Assembly (NCBI GenBank): GCA_949297125.1
Contig: CASFRS010000018.1
Location: 60,952-124,951 of the forward strand
Length of the DNA: 64,000 nucleotides
Reading direction: 5' to 3'
Origin: an uncultured Bacteroidales bacterium
GTDB lineage: Bacteria; Bacteroidota; Bacteroidia; Bacteroidales; G3-4614
How positions within the stretch are numbered: position 1 is the first letter of the stretch; every line of letters begins with the position of its first letter. Positions 54,387 through 63,925 of this stretch are shown piece after piece. The notes beneath the pieces are model-generated. The model was not told the origin of the DNA, ran no database searches, and saw nothing but the letters and a program-made list of their open reading frames with translations. The translations under genes and the position numbers were made by a program.

Positions 54387-55072
54387 TTAACCCGTATATA
54401 CGTTATACAATACAATAATATCAAAAACTGCACTAAGATAATACATTTTGGCGGTACAGGAAAATTTTTGCATTTCAAATAGGTGCATTTCCGCCAAAAA
54501 AACATCAAAAAACAGATACATACAGGAAACGGAGCAGAACGGCAGAGAGGTATAAAAGCGTTTTTTCCAGGGATATCCCGGGTATGGGACCGGACAGATA
54601 CCGACAAATTACGGGCAACAGACAAAGACAAGAGGAGTAAATCCAAGCAGGACCGGGTTCGGACACCGAGATTCTGCAATAAAAAGCCATGGCTAAATAT
54701 TCCGCAAACCTCGCCCCCATACCGGATAAACCCGATATAAGAGGCGACAGGCGCATACAAAAAAACCGACACCGGCAAAATGCGGCATACTATTTGCAGT
54801 CATATATAATACTGAAAGATACAAAAGCAGTATAAACCGGTGTAAATGACCGGGGGCGAATCCCGAAAGCCGCACCGCAGATTGCTTGTTATTTTGTCCC
54901 TTTCACCGTCTTTGGGTGAAGCATGCAGGGGAAGAAAAGGTTTTCGTACTCCTGCAAGTACCTGAGGGGCAAAAGAACATGTGAGATGTGGAGCGGATAC
55001 AGGGTGAGGCCGACGGGAATTTACCCGCGTAAATGACCGAGGGCGAATCCCGAAAGCCGCACCGCAGATTGC
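54387..55072. other. Long intergenic region between divergent gyrA and clpC
   Basis: About 690 bp without a supported gene. Visible features: a degenerate copy of the clpC promoter (54842-54916), the first copy of the direct repeat, and a short hairpin CGGG-AATTTA-CCCG near 55014-55027. Open frames here lack plausible start context or similarity. Confidence 0.55.
54842..54916 (+). repeat. Decayed duplicate of the clpC promoter region
   Basis: About 75 bp repeat 55029-55103 at an offset of 187 bp. The -7 box reads CGTCTTTG here instead of TATCTTTG, so the key TA is lost. About five differences in total. Confidence 0.8.
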
Positions 55073-55103
55073 TTGTTATTTTGTCCCTTTCACTATCTTT
55101 GCG
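55029..55103 (+). repeat. Second copy of the duplicated promoter region
   Basis: Functional-looking copy of the direct repeat that carries the clpC promoter; see 54842-54916. Confidence 0.8.
55073..55101 (+). promoter_or_regulatory. Promoter of clpC
   Basis: TTG at 55073-55075, 18-bp spacer and TATCTTTG at 55094-55101. Transcription would start about 10 bp before ATG 55119, giving a very short leader. Confidence 0.7.
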
Positions 55104-55118
55104 TCAAAGCCAAAGCAT

Positions 55119-57668
55119 ATGGAAATAAAATATTCAAAAAGAGTAAACGACATATTAGGATACAGCCGGGAAGAAGCTGCACGCACAAACTGTGCGAACA
55201 TTACGCCCGGGCATCTTATCCTTGCCATTCTTCGCGAAGATTCCGGAATGGCGGTTAAGATACTAAAGCAGAGAGGCATAACCCTTGCTTCCTTCAAAGA
55301 GAAAGCAGAAGGGTTGTTCAAGGTTGAGATACCGGCGGCCACTATACCGGCAGAAGAGATAACTCCGAGGGAAGACACCGACAGGATAATAAAAATAAGC
55401 AAACTCGAAGCCCACAATCTGAAATGCCAGGAAGTGGAATCGGAACATTTGCTGCTTGCAATACTCAGGGAAAAGAACGATTCCGCAACCAGGATATTGA
55501 CGGATAACAATATAACATACAGAGAGACATACAGCATGATTATATCGCACTACAAGTTGAACAGTTCCGGAGGATGGCCGGATGCCGGCGACATGACATC
55601 CGCATACACCAATAACGACGATGATGTAGAAGATGCCCCCTCAACATTCGGCAATGCGGGGAAAGGGGCGGTTCACCACATGAGTGATTCGAGCAAGGGC
55701 AACACGTCCGACACACCCGTACTCGACAGTTTCGGGACAGACATGACGAAACTGGCAGAAACGGGGAAACTGGACCCCGTCATAGGCAGGGACAGGGAAA
55801 TAGAGAGACTTTCGCAAATATTGAGCCGCCGCAAGAAAAACAACCCGGTGCTGATAGGCGAACCCGGAGTAGGCAAATCGGCCATAGCCGAAGCGTTGGC
55901 CATACGCATAAACAAGCACAAAGTCCCGCGCACGCTTTTCAACAAGCGCATAGTATCGCTCGACATGGCTTCCATAATTGCAGGCACAAAGTACAGGGGA
56001 CAATTTGAAGAAAGGCTTAAATCCATATTGGCAGAACTGTCGAAGAACAGGAACATAATATTGTTCATAGACGAAATACACACCATAGTGGGGGCCGGCA
56101 ACTCTGCCGGTTCGCTCGATGCGGCCAATATGCTGAAACCGGCGCTTGCCCGCGGGGAAATACAGTGCATAGGAGCAACCACACTCGACGAATACCGGAA
56201 AAACATAGAAAAGGACGGGGCATTGGAACGCCGTTTCCAAAAGATAATAGTCTCCCCCACCACCGAGGAGGAGACGTTGCAGATATTGCACAACATAAAA
56301 GGCAATTACGAAGAGTTCCATAATGTATCATATACCGACGGGGCACTTGAAGCCTGCGTGAAACTGGCTTCGAGATATATAAGCGACCGCAATTTCCCCG
56401 ACAAGGCAATAGACATAATAGACGAATCCGGTTCAAAAGCCCACATAAAGGATATTTCCGTGCCAAAGGAAATAGTGGACATAGAAACGGAATTAGATGC
56501 CGTAACAACGGCCAAGAACAATGCCGCCAACGAACAGGATTTTGAACTTGCGGCAAAATACCGCGACAAGGAGAAACAGCTTAGAGCCGAACTTAAAGAG
56601 GCCAAGGACAAGTGGAGTACGGAGATGAAGACCACCCTCAAGGTGATTGATGAAGATATGATCCGCGATATAGTCTCGATGATGACTGGTATCCCCATAC
56701 AAAAGATTGCTCAGGGCGAAACCGAGCGCCTTATAAAAATGGAAGAGACCCTTAAAAAGAGCATCATAGGCCAGGACGATGCGGTAAACAAGGTAGTGAG
56801 GGCAATCCGCCGCAACCGCATAGGGCTGAAAGACCCGAAAAAGCCGATAGGCACATTCATGTTCCTCGGGCCGACAGGTGTAGGGAAAACCTATCTGGCA
56901 AAAAAGATAGCGGAAATCCTGTTCGATTCGCAGAACGCGATAATACGGGTAGACATGAGCGAATACATGGAAAAATTCAGCGTATCGCGGCTAATAGGCG
57001 CGCCTCCGGGATATATCGGTTACGAAGAAGGGGGGCAGCTTACGGAAAAGGTCCGGCGCAAACCCTACTCCGTGGTGCTGCTCGACGAGATTGAAAAAGC
57101 GCATCCCGATGTATTCAACCTGCTGTTGCAGGTAATGGACGAAGGGCGCCTTACCGACAGTCTGGGCAGATACATCGACTTCAAGAATACCATAATAATC
57201 CTTACATCAAATGTAGGTACAAGGCAACTGAAAGAGTTCGGGACAGGGATAGGGTTTGCCACGGGCAGTACGGAAAGAGACAAACAGTCGGCGCATTCCA
57301 TAGTCCGCAAAGCGCTGAACAAGTCTTTCTCGCCCGAGTTCCTTAACCGCATCGACGATGTAATCATTTTTGACAGTCTCGACCGGGATGCTATTTTCAA
57401 GATAATAGACCTCGAACTGGAAGATTTCTACAAACGCATAGAAGGGTTGGGATACAAAATAGATATTACCGATGCGGCAAAAGGGTTCATTGCCGATGCC
57501 GGATGCGATGTCCAGTTCGGTGCGCGTCCGTTGAAACGGGCCATACAGGAACATCTTGAAGACACCCTCTCGGAACTGATACTCTGCGGCAGCACGGTTC
57601 CGGGCGATACGATAACTGTCGGATACGATGAAAAAGAGAAGAAAATAACGGCTCAAGTAAACAAATGA
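55119..57668 (+). CDS. clpC: ATP-dependent Clp protease ATPase subunit ClpC
   Basis: 849 residues. N-terminal Clp repeat domain (SREEAARTNCANITPGHLIL), first AAA module with GEPGVGKS (near 247), UVR-like middle segment (FELAAKYRDKEKQLRAEL, about 483-500), second AAA module with GPTGVGKT (near 587). Unfolds substrates for ClpP. No ClpP gene in the window. Confidence 0.94.
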   Translation: MEIKYSKRVNDILGYSREEAARTNCANITPGHLILAILREDSGMAVKILKQRGITLASFKEKAEGLFKVEIPAATIPAEEITPREDTDRIIKISKLEAHNLKCQEVESEHLLLAILREKNDSATRILTDNNITYRETYSMIISHYKLNSSGGWPDAGDMTSAYTNNDDDVEDAPSTFGNAGKGAVHHMSDSSKGNTSDTPVLDSFGTDMTKLAETGKLDPVIGRDREIERLSQILSRRKKNNPVLIGEPGVGKSAIAEALAIRINKHKVPRTLFNKRIVSLDMASIIAGTKYRGQFEERLKSILAELSKNRNIILFIDEIHTIVGAGNSAGSLDAANMLKPALARGEIQCIGATTLDEYRKNIEKDGALERRFQKIIVSPTTEEETLQILHNIKGNYEEFHNVSYTDGALEACVKLASRYISDRNFPDKAIDIIDESGSKAHIKDISVPKEIVDIETELDAVTTAKNNAANEQDFELAAKYRDKEKQLRAELKEAKDKWSTEMKTTLKVIDEDMIRDIVSMMTGIPIQKIAQGETERLIKMEETLKKSIIGQDDAVNKVVRAIRRNRIGLKDPKKPIGTFMFLGPTGVGKTYLAKKIAEILFDSQNAIIRVDMSEYMEKFSVSRLIGAPPGYIGYEEGGQLTEKVRRKPYSVVLLDEIEKAHPDVFNLLLQVMDEGRLTDSLGRYIDFKNTIIILTSNVGTRQLKEFGTGIGFATGSTERDKQSAHSIVRKALNKSFSPEFLNRIDDVIIFDSLDRDAIFKIIDLELEDFYKRIEGLGYKIDITDAAKGFIADAGCDVQFGARPLKRAIQEHLEDTLSELILCGSTVPGDTITVGYDEKEKKITAQVNK

Positions 57669-57691
57669 CAAACCGTCAAATACACAAGTCA

Positions 57692-57724
57692 AAATGTCAG
57701 ACCGTCCGGTCTGGCATTTTTTTT
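57692..57724 (+). terminator. Terminator of clpC
   Basis: AAATGTCAGACC (57692-57703) pairs with GGTCTGGCATTT (57708-57719) through one G-T pair, then a T run. Confidence 0.85.
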
Positions 57725-57734
57725 GCCGTCCACA

Positions 57735-57746
57735 CAATACGTATTG
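57735..57746. promoter_or_regulatory. Palindrome upstream of htpG
   Basis: CAATACGTATTG is a perfect 12-bp palindrome 44 bp before the htpG start; it is a candidate operator. No clear TAnnTTTG box is nearby. Confidence 0.4.
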
Positions 57747-57790
57747 CATGATTCACAAAACGATATTATCAATTAAAAACAGATACAACT

Positions 57791-59842
57791 ATGTCAAAAG
57801 GAACTATTGGAGTAACTACCGACAACATTTTTCCGGTAATCAAAAAATTCTTGTACAGCGACCACGACATATTCCTGCGCGAGCTTATATCGAATGCCGT
57901 AGACGCCACCCAGAAGTTGAAGACCCTCTCTTCATGCGGGGAATTCAAGGGAGAGCTCGGCGACCTTACGGTAAAGGTATCGGTTGACGAGAAAGCAAAA
58001 ACCCTTACAATATCCGACCGGGGTATCGGCATGACGGGGGAAGAGATTGAAAAATACATCAACCAGATTGCATTTTCAAGCGCAGAGGAATTTCTCGACA
58101 AATACAAAAACGATGCAAATGCCATAATAGGGCATTTCGGGTTAGGGTTCTATTCGGCCTTCATGGTATCGGGCAAAGTGGAAATACACACCCTTTCATA
58201 CAAGGAAGGGGCAAAAGGGGTTGTGTGGAGTTGCGACGGCTCGCCCGAATACGAAATGACGGAGACCGACCGCAAGGAAAGAGGGACGGACATTGTCCTT
58301 TTCATAGATGACGAGAACAAGGAGTTTCTGGAGAAAAGCCGCATAGAAGAGTTGCTGAAAAAATACTGCCGCTTCCTCCCTGTTCCGATAGCATTCGGCA
58401 AAGAGCAGGAGTGGAAAGACGGGAAATACGTAGATACCGACAAAGACAAGATTATCAACGATACAGCACCGGCATGGACCAGGAAACCGTCGGATCTGAC
58501 CGATGAAGACTACAAGAAGTTCTACCATACGCTGTTCCCGTCGTTCGACGAGCCGCTTTTCTGGATACACCTCAACGTAGATTACCCGTTCAAACTCACC
58601 GGAATACTCTACTTCCAGCGCGTACGGAACAATTTCGACATATCCCGCAACCGGATACAACTCTACTGCAACCAGGTATTCGTAACAGATTCGGTTGAAG
58701 GCATAGTCCCCGATTTCCTGATGTTGCTGCAGGGTGTAATCGACTCGCCCGACATTCCGTTGAACGTATCTCGCTCATACCTGCAAAGCGACTCCAATGT
58801 AAAGAAAATATCCACATACATAACCAAGAAAGTAGCGGACAGGTTGCAGGAAATTTTCAACAATGACCGTAAAGAGTTTGAAAAGAAATGGGACGAGATA
58901 AAGCTTTTCATAGAATACGGAATGATTTCCGATGAAAAATTCAATGAAAAGGCTATGAAGTTTGCTCTGGTAAAAGATACTGAAGGCAACCACTATACGC
59001 TCGACGAATACAAGACGCTGATTTCGGCCGACCAGACCGATAAGGACGGAAACCTGACATACATATACTCTACCGACAAGACGGCTCAGTACAGCTACAT
59101 TGAAGGGGCAAAAGCCAAGGGATACAACGTCCTGCTTATGGACGGCCAGCTTGACATCCATTTCATTGGGATGCTCGAGCAGAAACTTGAAAAAAGCCGT
59201 TTCATACGTGTAGACAGCGAAATAGCCGACAGACTTGTGGCGAAAGAGACCAAAAGCGAGGTAAACCTCTCGGCCGAACAGAAAGAGACCGTATCGGGAG
59301 TGTTCCGTTCGCAGATACCGTCGGTAGAAAAAGCGGAGTTCATGGTAATGTTCGAGGCTGTGGGCGAAAGCGCACAACCCGTAATCCTTACCCAAAACGA
59401 ATTCATGCGCCGTATGAAAGACATGTCGGCCATGCAGCCAGGCATGAGTTTCTACGGAGAAATGCCGGACAGTTACAGCATGATAATAAATACCGACAAC
59501 CGGGTATCGAAAAAGGTCATAGATGAAATTGAGGCTGCATGCAAAGCCGAGGCTGAACCGGTAAAAAGCGACATAAACCGCATAAATTCCGAAATAACAG
59601 CACTGAAAGAAGCGCAAAAAGGCAAAAAAGACGAAGAGATAAGCGCGGAAGATAAAGACGCTGTAAAACAGAAAGAAGCGGAAGTGGAAGGATTGCGAAA
59701 AAAAGAGCAAGAAATATATGCACGCTGCGGAGCAGAGAACAAGCTTGTAAGGCAACTGATAGACCTTGCACTGCTGTCGAACAACATGCTGAAAGGCGAA
59801 GCCCTCGACAATTTCGTAAAACGTTCGGTAGAACTGCTTTAA
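57791..59842 (+). CDS. htpG: Chaperone HtpG (Hsp90)
   Basis: 683 residues. N-terminal ATPase: LRELISNAVDATQKL, DRGIGMTGEEI and GHFGLGFYSAFMV (GHKL motifs). Middle-domain Arg segment RNRIQLYCNQVFV. The charged C-terminal part (ITALKEAQKGKKDEEISAED) is longer than in E. coli HtpG, as seen in other Bacteroidota. Confidence 0.96.
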   Translation: MSKGTIGVTTDNIFPVIKKFLYSDHDIFLRELISNAVDATQKLKTLSSCGEFKGELGDLTVKVSVDEKAKTLTISDRGIGMTGEEIEKYINQIAFSSAEEFLDKYKNDANAIIGHFGLGFYSAFMVSGKVEIHTLSYKEGAKGVVWSCDGSPEYEMTETDRKERGTDIVLFIDDENKEFLEKSRIEELLKKYCRFLPVPIAFGKEQEWKDGKYVDTDKDKIINDTAPAWTRKPSDLTDEDYKKFYHTLFPSFDEPLFWIHLNVDYPFKLTGILYFQRVRNNFDISRNRIQLYCNQVFVTDSVEGIVPDFLMLLQGVIDSPDIPLNVSRSYLQSDSNVKKISTYITKKVADRLQEIFNNDRKEFEKKWDEIKLFIEYGMISDEKFNEKAMKFALVKDTEGNHYTLDEYKTLISADQTDKDGNLTYIYSTDKTAQYSYIEGAKAKGYNVLLMDGQLDIHFIGMLEQKLEKSRFIRVDSEIADRLVAKETKSEVNLSAEQKETVSGVFRSQIPSVEKAEFMVMFEAVGESAQPVILTQNEFMRRMKDMSAMQPGMSFYGEMPDSYSMIINTDNRVSKKVIDEIEAACKAEAEPVKSDINRINSEITALKEAQKGKKDEEISAEDKDAVKQKEAEVEGLRKKEQEIYARCGAENKLVRQLIDLALLSNNMLKGEALDNFVKRSVELL

Positions 59843-59848
59843 GCAGCG

Positions 59849-59892
59849 GTTTTCCACACGGAAAACGGGGGAAGGGGAAAACCTCTTCCCCT
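59849..59892 (+). terminator. Possible terminator of htpG
   Basis: Two adjacent hairpins (GTTTTCC/GGAAAAC at 59849-59866 and AGGGGAA/TTCCCCT at 59873-59892). The T run is poor. Confidence 0.4.
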
Positions 59893-59963
59893 GTTCTGTC
59901 TATATTGGCAGGCTCACGCAAAATCCGCAACCGGACGTATAGCTGCGAACGGAAAAAAAACAA

Positions 59964-59971
59964 TACATTTG
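59964..59971 (+). promoter_or_regulatory. Promoter -7 box of the exported nitrilase-like gene
   Basis: TACATTTG, 36 bp before the start; no clear -33. Confidence 0.5.
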
Positions 59972-60007
59972 CCGTAAATTGCGTACAACGAAAACACGGA
60001 AATAAAT

Positions 60008-61057
60008 ATGGGAAAGACAAACAAAATGATTGTGGCTGCAACAGCAATGCTTGTGAACGCCTTTTTATCGGCCGCACCCGTTCTGGCAGACGGCCTGCCG
60101 ACGGTCAAACAGATAGAGGCCAATCCTGCGGGAGAGAAATCCGCAACTGTAAAAATATGCCAGTTTCAGATAAACATACCGCTGACCACCGATACGGCCA
60201 CCCTTCTTCCCGTAATAGGAGGACCGTATAAAGAATATTCGTCCAAAATAAAAAAATGCCTGAAAACGGCCGAAGCAGAAGATGCCGGAATAATAATATT
60301 TCCCGAACTTGCCTCCTGTCTGAAAGCAAAAGAAAGAGACCGGTTATTGTCGCTGTTCAAAGAGCATGCAAAAGAAAACGATGCAATAATAATTGCAGGC
60401 ACATACTATGCCGAAGACCGCACATGCATAGCGCCCGTGATATTTCCCGATACGGTATACCGTTCATACAAACTGCGACCTTCCATATTCGAGTCGTCCA
60501 TACTAAGCGGGAAAGGGATGAACCCGTCCGATACGCTATGCGTATATAGAACCAGATACGGCAATCTCGTCCCTTTGGTCTGCGTCGACCTGATATCGGA
60601 CGATGCCAACTATACCGTACGCAGGCTCAGCAACCGGGGAATGGCGGATATCCTGATATCAATTTGTTTCAACCCCGCATCCCGCGAGTTCCTGCGCGAA
60701 GCATCGTCGATGGTTACCCGACACCCGCTTTTCGCCATAATAGCCAATTCGGCATCGGGGCCCGGTGAGGAGAACAAAATACGGAGCGACTCAGGATACG
60801 GATTGTCAGCCATAGCCGGTTCGCTCCACCCCATGCAAAGGGGCTCGGTAAAAGCCGATATTCCTGAAATCCTGAAAGATTGCGACGGAGAAGTACACGA
60901 TGCCTATCAAAATGTAATAGCCGTAATAGAGCCGCAAAAGGAGGCTGCATTGTCGTACGAGCTGAACCTGTCGGTAATACGGGTACCGATGAGTACCAAC
61001 GCTCCCGACCAGGGCTACCCCACAATAAGGAACATCCGGCACATAAACATCGACTGA
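60008..61057 (+). CDS. Exported carbon-nitrogen hydrolase (nitrilase superfamily)
   Basis: 349 residues with a signal peptide (cleavage likely after VLA, residue 27). Candidate triad: Glu100 in IIIFPELAS, Lys155 in RSYKLRPS and Cys192 in PLVCVDLIS. The fold core (ATVKICQFQ, ADILISICFN) agrees with the family. Most family members are cytosolic; export is unusual. Substrate unknown. Confidence 0.75.
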   Translation: MGKTNKMIVAATAMLVNAFLSAAPVLADGLPTVKQIEANPAGEKSATVKICQFQINIPLTTDTATLLPVIGGPYKEYSSKIKKCLKTAEAEDAGIIIFPELASCLKAKERDRLLSLFKEHAKENDAIIIAGTYYAEDRTCIAPVIFPDTVYRSYKLRPSIFESSILSGKGMNPSDTLCVYRTRYGNLVPLVCVDLISDDANYTVRRLSNRGMADILISICFNPASREFLREASSMVTRHPLFAIIANSASGPGEENKIRSDSGYGLSAIAGSLHPMQRGSVKADIPEILKDCDGEVHDAYQNVIAVIEPQKEAALSYELNLSVIRVPMSTNAPDQGYPTIRNIRHINID

Positions 61058-61110
61058 GCGCAACCTGCAACGACATATACATATAAAGGCAACAGACAAA
61101 TACGGAAAAA

Positions 61111-61644
61111 ATGATAAAGACCATAAACGGTGCGACACCACGGTTCGGAAAAGAGTGTTATGTAGCGGAAACCGCTGCCGTAATAGGCGATGTAACATTG
61201 GGCGACAACTGTAGCGTATGGTACAGCGCAGTAGTAAGGGGCGATATAGAATATATAAAAACCGGCGACCGCGTAAACATACAGGACTGTGCCGTACTCC
61301 ACACAACCCCGGGAATAGGTGCTGTGGAAATAGGAAACGATGTAACAATCGGGCACAATGCAACCGTCCACGGAGCTAAAATAGGCAACAACGTTCTGAT
61401 AGGCATGGGCTCTACCCTACTCGACAACTGCCATATCGGCAACGGGGCAATAATTGCCGCCGGTGCTTTGGTGTTGAAAGATACAGTGGTGGGCGAAAAC
61501 GAAGTATGGGGCGGAGTACCGGCAAAATTCATCAAACGGATATCCGATGAAACCGTAAGGAGGATGAACACCGACGGAGCAAGGCATTATGCCGTATGGA
61601 GCAAATGGTACACGGAGGAGAATCCGCAAACATGTCCGTTCTGA
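61111..61644 (+). CDS. Gamma carbonic anhydrase-like hexapeptide protein
   Basis: 177 residues with left-handed beta-helix repeats. Zinc ligands fit His64 (AVLHTTP), His82 and His87 (IGHNATVHG), as in the YrdA/CaiE group. Carbonic anhydrase activity has to be assumed only. 53 bp after the nitrilase-like gene. Confidence 0.9.
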   Translation: MIKTINGATPRFGKECYVAETAAVIGDVTLGDNCSVWYSAVVRGDIEYIKTGDRVNIQDCAVLHTTPGIGAVEIGNDVTIGHNATVHGAKIGNNVLIGMGSTLLDNCHIGNGAIIAAGALVLKDTVVGENEVWGGVPAKFIKRISDETVRRMNTDGARHYAVWSKWYTEENPQTCPF

Positions 61645-61773
61645 TACGGCAGGTTCTTGCCGGACTACTGATACCGGCCGAACGGTTGGATTTTTTTCGC
61701 AAGACAGTAAGACAAACCGTCCAGAATTTGTTTTAATGACAAAGCATGCGTCGGAACAACGGCAAACACAAAA

Positions 61774-63774
61774 ATGGAATACAGGAATCTAACTGAAAAG
61801 GAGATAGAACAGTTGGAAGGCCAGGCATGCCTTTCCGACAACTGGAACGGTGTAAAAGTAGCTCCGGGCTTCACTCCGGAACATGTTCACCATACAAGGT
61901 TCTCGGGAGAGGTAAGGCTCGGAGAATTCTGTAGCGTATTCTCCCTCCCCGGAGGGATAAAAAAGCATTCCGGACTGCGCCACGTAACCCTTCACAACGT
62001 AACGGTAGGCGACAACTGCTGCATTGAGAATATACACAACTACATAGCCAACTACGAAATAGGAAACGACACGTTCATTGAAAACGTCGACATAATAATG
62101 GTAGACGGCATATCGCGTTTCGGAAACGGCGTGGAGGTATCGGTGCTGAATGAAACCGGAGGCAGGGAAGTCGTTATAAACGACAGGCTGTCGGCGCACA
62201 TGGCCTACATAATGGCCCTCTACCGCCACCGCCCGGAACTGGTATCGCATTTAAAGGATATTTCCGGCAAATATGCCGACAGGTATGCCTCCGGCAAAGG
62301 CCGTATAGGGTGCCATGCAACGATAATCAATACAGGGTCGATAAAAGGGGTACGCGTAGGAGACTACGCCGACATTTGCGGAGCATGCCGGCTGAGCAAC
62401 GGCAGCATAATGAGCAACAGTTATGCCCCTGTCCATATCGGAGACGGCGTCATATGCGATGATTTCATAATATCTTCAGGATCGCACATAGACGACGGGA
62501 CGATGCTCAGTCGTTGTTTTGTAGGACAATCGTGCAGACTGGGACACAACTATTCGGCATCAGACTCCCTCTTCTTCAGCAACTGCCAGGGCGAAAACGG
62601 CGAAGCCTGCGCAATATTTGCCGGACCATTTACCGTAACCCACCACAAATCTACACTGCTGATTGCCGGAATGTTCTCGTTCATGAATGCCGGCTCGGGT
62701 TCAAACCAAAGCAACCACATGTACAAACTCGGTCCCATACATCAGGGCACGCTCGAGCGAGGGGCAAAGACTACATCCGATTCATACATATTGTGGCCGG
62801 CGCGCGTAGGAGCCTTTTCGCTGGTAATGGGACGGCACGTAAACCATGCCGATACCGGCAACCTGCCCTTCTCGTACCTTATAGAGCAGAACAATACCAC
62901 CTATCTTGCACCGGCAGTAAACCTGCGCAGCGTAGGGACGATACGCGATGCCCAGAAATGGCCGAAGCGCGACGGGCGCAAAGATCCCGACAAACTCGAC
63001 TACATAAACTACAACCTGTTGAGCCCCTACACGGTACAGAAAATGATTAAAGGGCGGGATATTCTGCTACGGCTGCGCAATGCAAGCGGCGAGCTGTCGG
63101 ACATTTACTCGTTCCACAGCGCGAAAATACGCAACTCCGCACTTGTAAAAGGGATAAGCCTTTACGAAACGGCCATAATCAAATTCATGGGCAACTCCAT
63201 TATAAAGCGGCTGGAGGACACAGTATTCCAAAACAATGAAGAAATACGCGCCCGCCTTGAACCCGACACGGAAACAGGGCGCGGCGAATGGGTGGACATA
63301 TCGGGTCTGATAACCCCGAAAAGCGAAATAGACAAACTGACAAACCGCATAGAATCGGGCGAGATAACACGTATAGATGAAATAAACGCAGAGTTCGGCC
63401 GCATGCACGAAAACTACTATACGTATGAATGGAGATGGGCATACGAGAAAATAGAAGAGGTCTTCGGCATAAACCTTGAAAGTATCACATCGGAAGAAAT
63501 AATCCGTATTGTAGAGAAATGGAAAGAATCGGTTGTGGGCCTCGACAGACTGGTTTATGAAGATGCTAAAAAGGAGTTCTCCATGGCCTACATGACAGGA
63601 TTCGGGGCTGACGGTTCACAAGCAGAAAAAGAAAGGGATTTCGAGCAGGTACAGGGCGACTTTGAAAACAACCCGTTTGTAACAGCCGTACTCGAACACA
63701 TAGAGACAAAAAGCGCATTAGGCGACGAACTTATCTGCCGGATGAAAAAAGTCGGGCCGTCCCCGCAGCCATAA
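61774..63774 (+). CDS. DUF4954-type hexapeptide protein
   Basis: 666 residues. Bacterial-hexapeptide-like beta-helix from about 45 to 350 (VTVGDNCCIENIHNYIANYE, GDYADICGACRLSNGS, GDGVICDDFIISSGS), then a mixed helical C-terminal domain to the end. It resembles DUF4954 proteins of Bacteroidota with nucleotidyltransferase-like partners; the enzymatic role is unknown. It lies downstream of the gamma carbonic anhydrase gene, perhaps cotranscribed (129 bp gap). Confidence 0.85.
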   Translation: MEYRNLTEKEIEQLEGQACLSDNWNGVKVAPGFTPEHVHHTRFSGEVRLGEFCSVFSLPGGIKKHSGLRHVTLHNVTVGDNCCIENIHNYIANYEIGNDTFIENVDIIMVDGISRFGNGVEVSVLNETGGREVVINDRLSAHMAYIMALYRHRPELVSHLKDISGKYADRYASGKGRIGCHATIINTGSIKGVRVGDYADICGACRLSNGSIMSNSYAPVHIGDGVICDDFIISSGSHIDDGTMLSRCFVGQSCRLGHNYSASDSLFFSNCQGENGEACAIFAGPFTVTHHKSTLLIAGMFSFMNAGSGSNQSNHMYKLGPIHQGTLERGAKTTSDSYILWPARVGAFSLVMGRHVNHADTGNLPFSYLIEQNNTTYLAPAVNLRSVGTIRDAQKWPKRDGRKDPDKLDYINYNLLSPYTVQKMIKGRDILLRLRNASGELSDIYSFHSAKIRNSALVKGISLYETAIIKFMGNSIIKRLEDTVFQNNEEIRARLEPDTETGRGEWVDISGLITPKSEIDKLTNRIESGEITRIDEINAEFGRMHENYYTYEWRWAYEKIEEVFGINLESITSEEIIRIVEKWKESVVGLDRLVYEDAKKEFSMAYMTGFGADGSQAEKERDFEQVQGDFENNPFVTAVLEHIETKSALGDELICRMKKVGPSPQP

Positions 63775-63856
63775 TGCCGGTATTGAACCATACGCAAACT
63801 GTTGTGCCGAAATGCATACAGACTGGGTTATAAAGTTTTCCGGCAGTGTCGCAATA

Positions 63857-63906
63857 AAAAAGAAGCCGACCCAAAAGTAATTTTGAGGTCGGTTTCTTTT
63901 TGTTTT
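63857..63906. terminator. Bidirectional terminator
   Basis: AAGAAGCCGACC (63860-63871) pairs with GGTCGGTTTCTT (63887-63898) with one G-T pair; T runs on both sides. Confidence 0.8.
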
Positions 63907-63925
63907 ATTGTAGCTAATGGATTCT

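Noticed and set aside
54620..54680. tRNA-like piece GACCGGGTTCGGAC between gyrA and clpC
   Set aside because: The T-loop-like string is not accompanied by acceptor, anticodon or D arms.
58775..59857. Minus-strand open frame of 360 codons
   Set aside because: Antisense to htpG; composition rich in aromatic residues typical of shadow frames.
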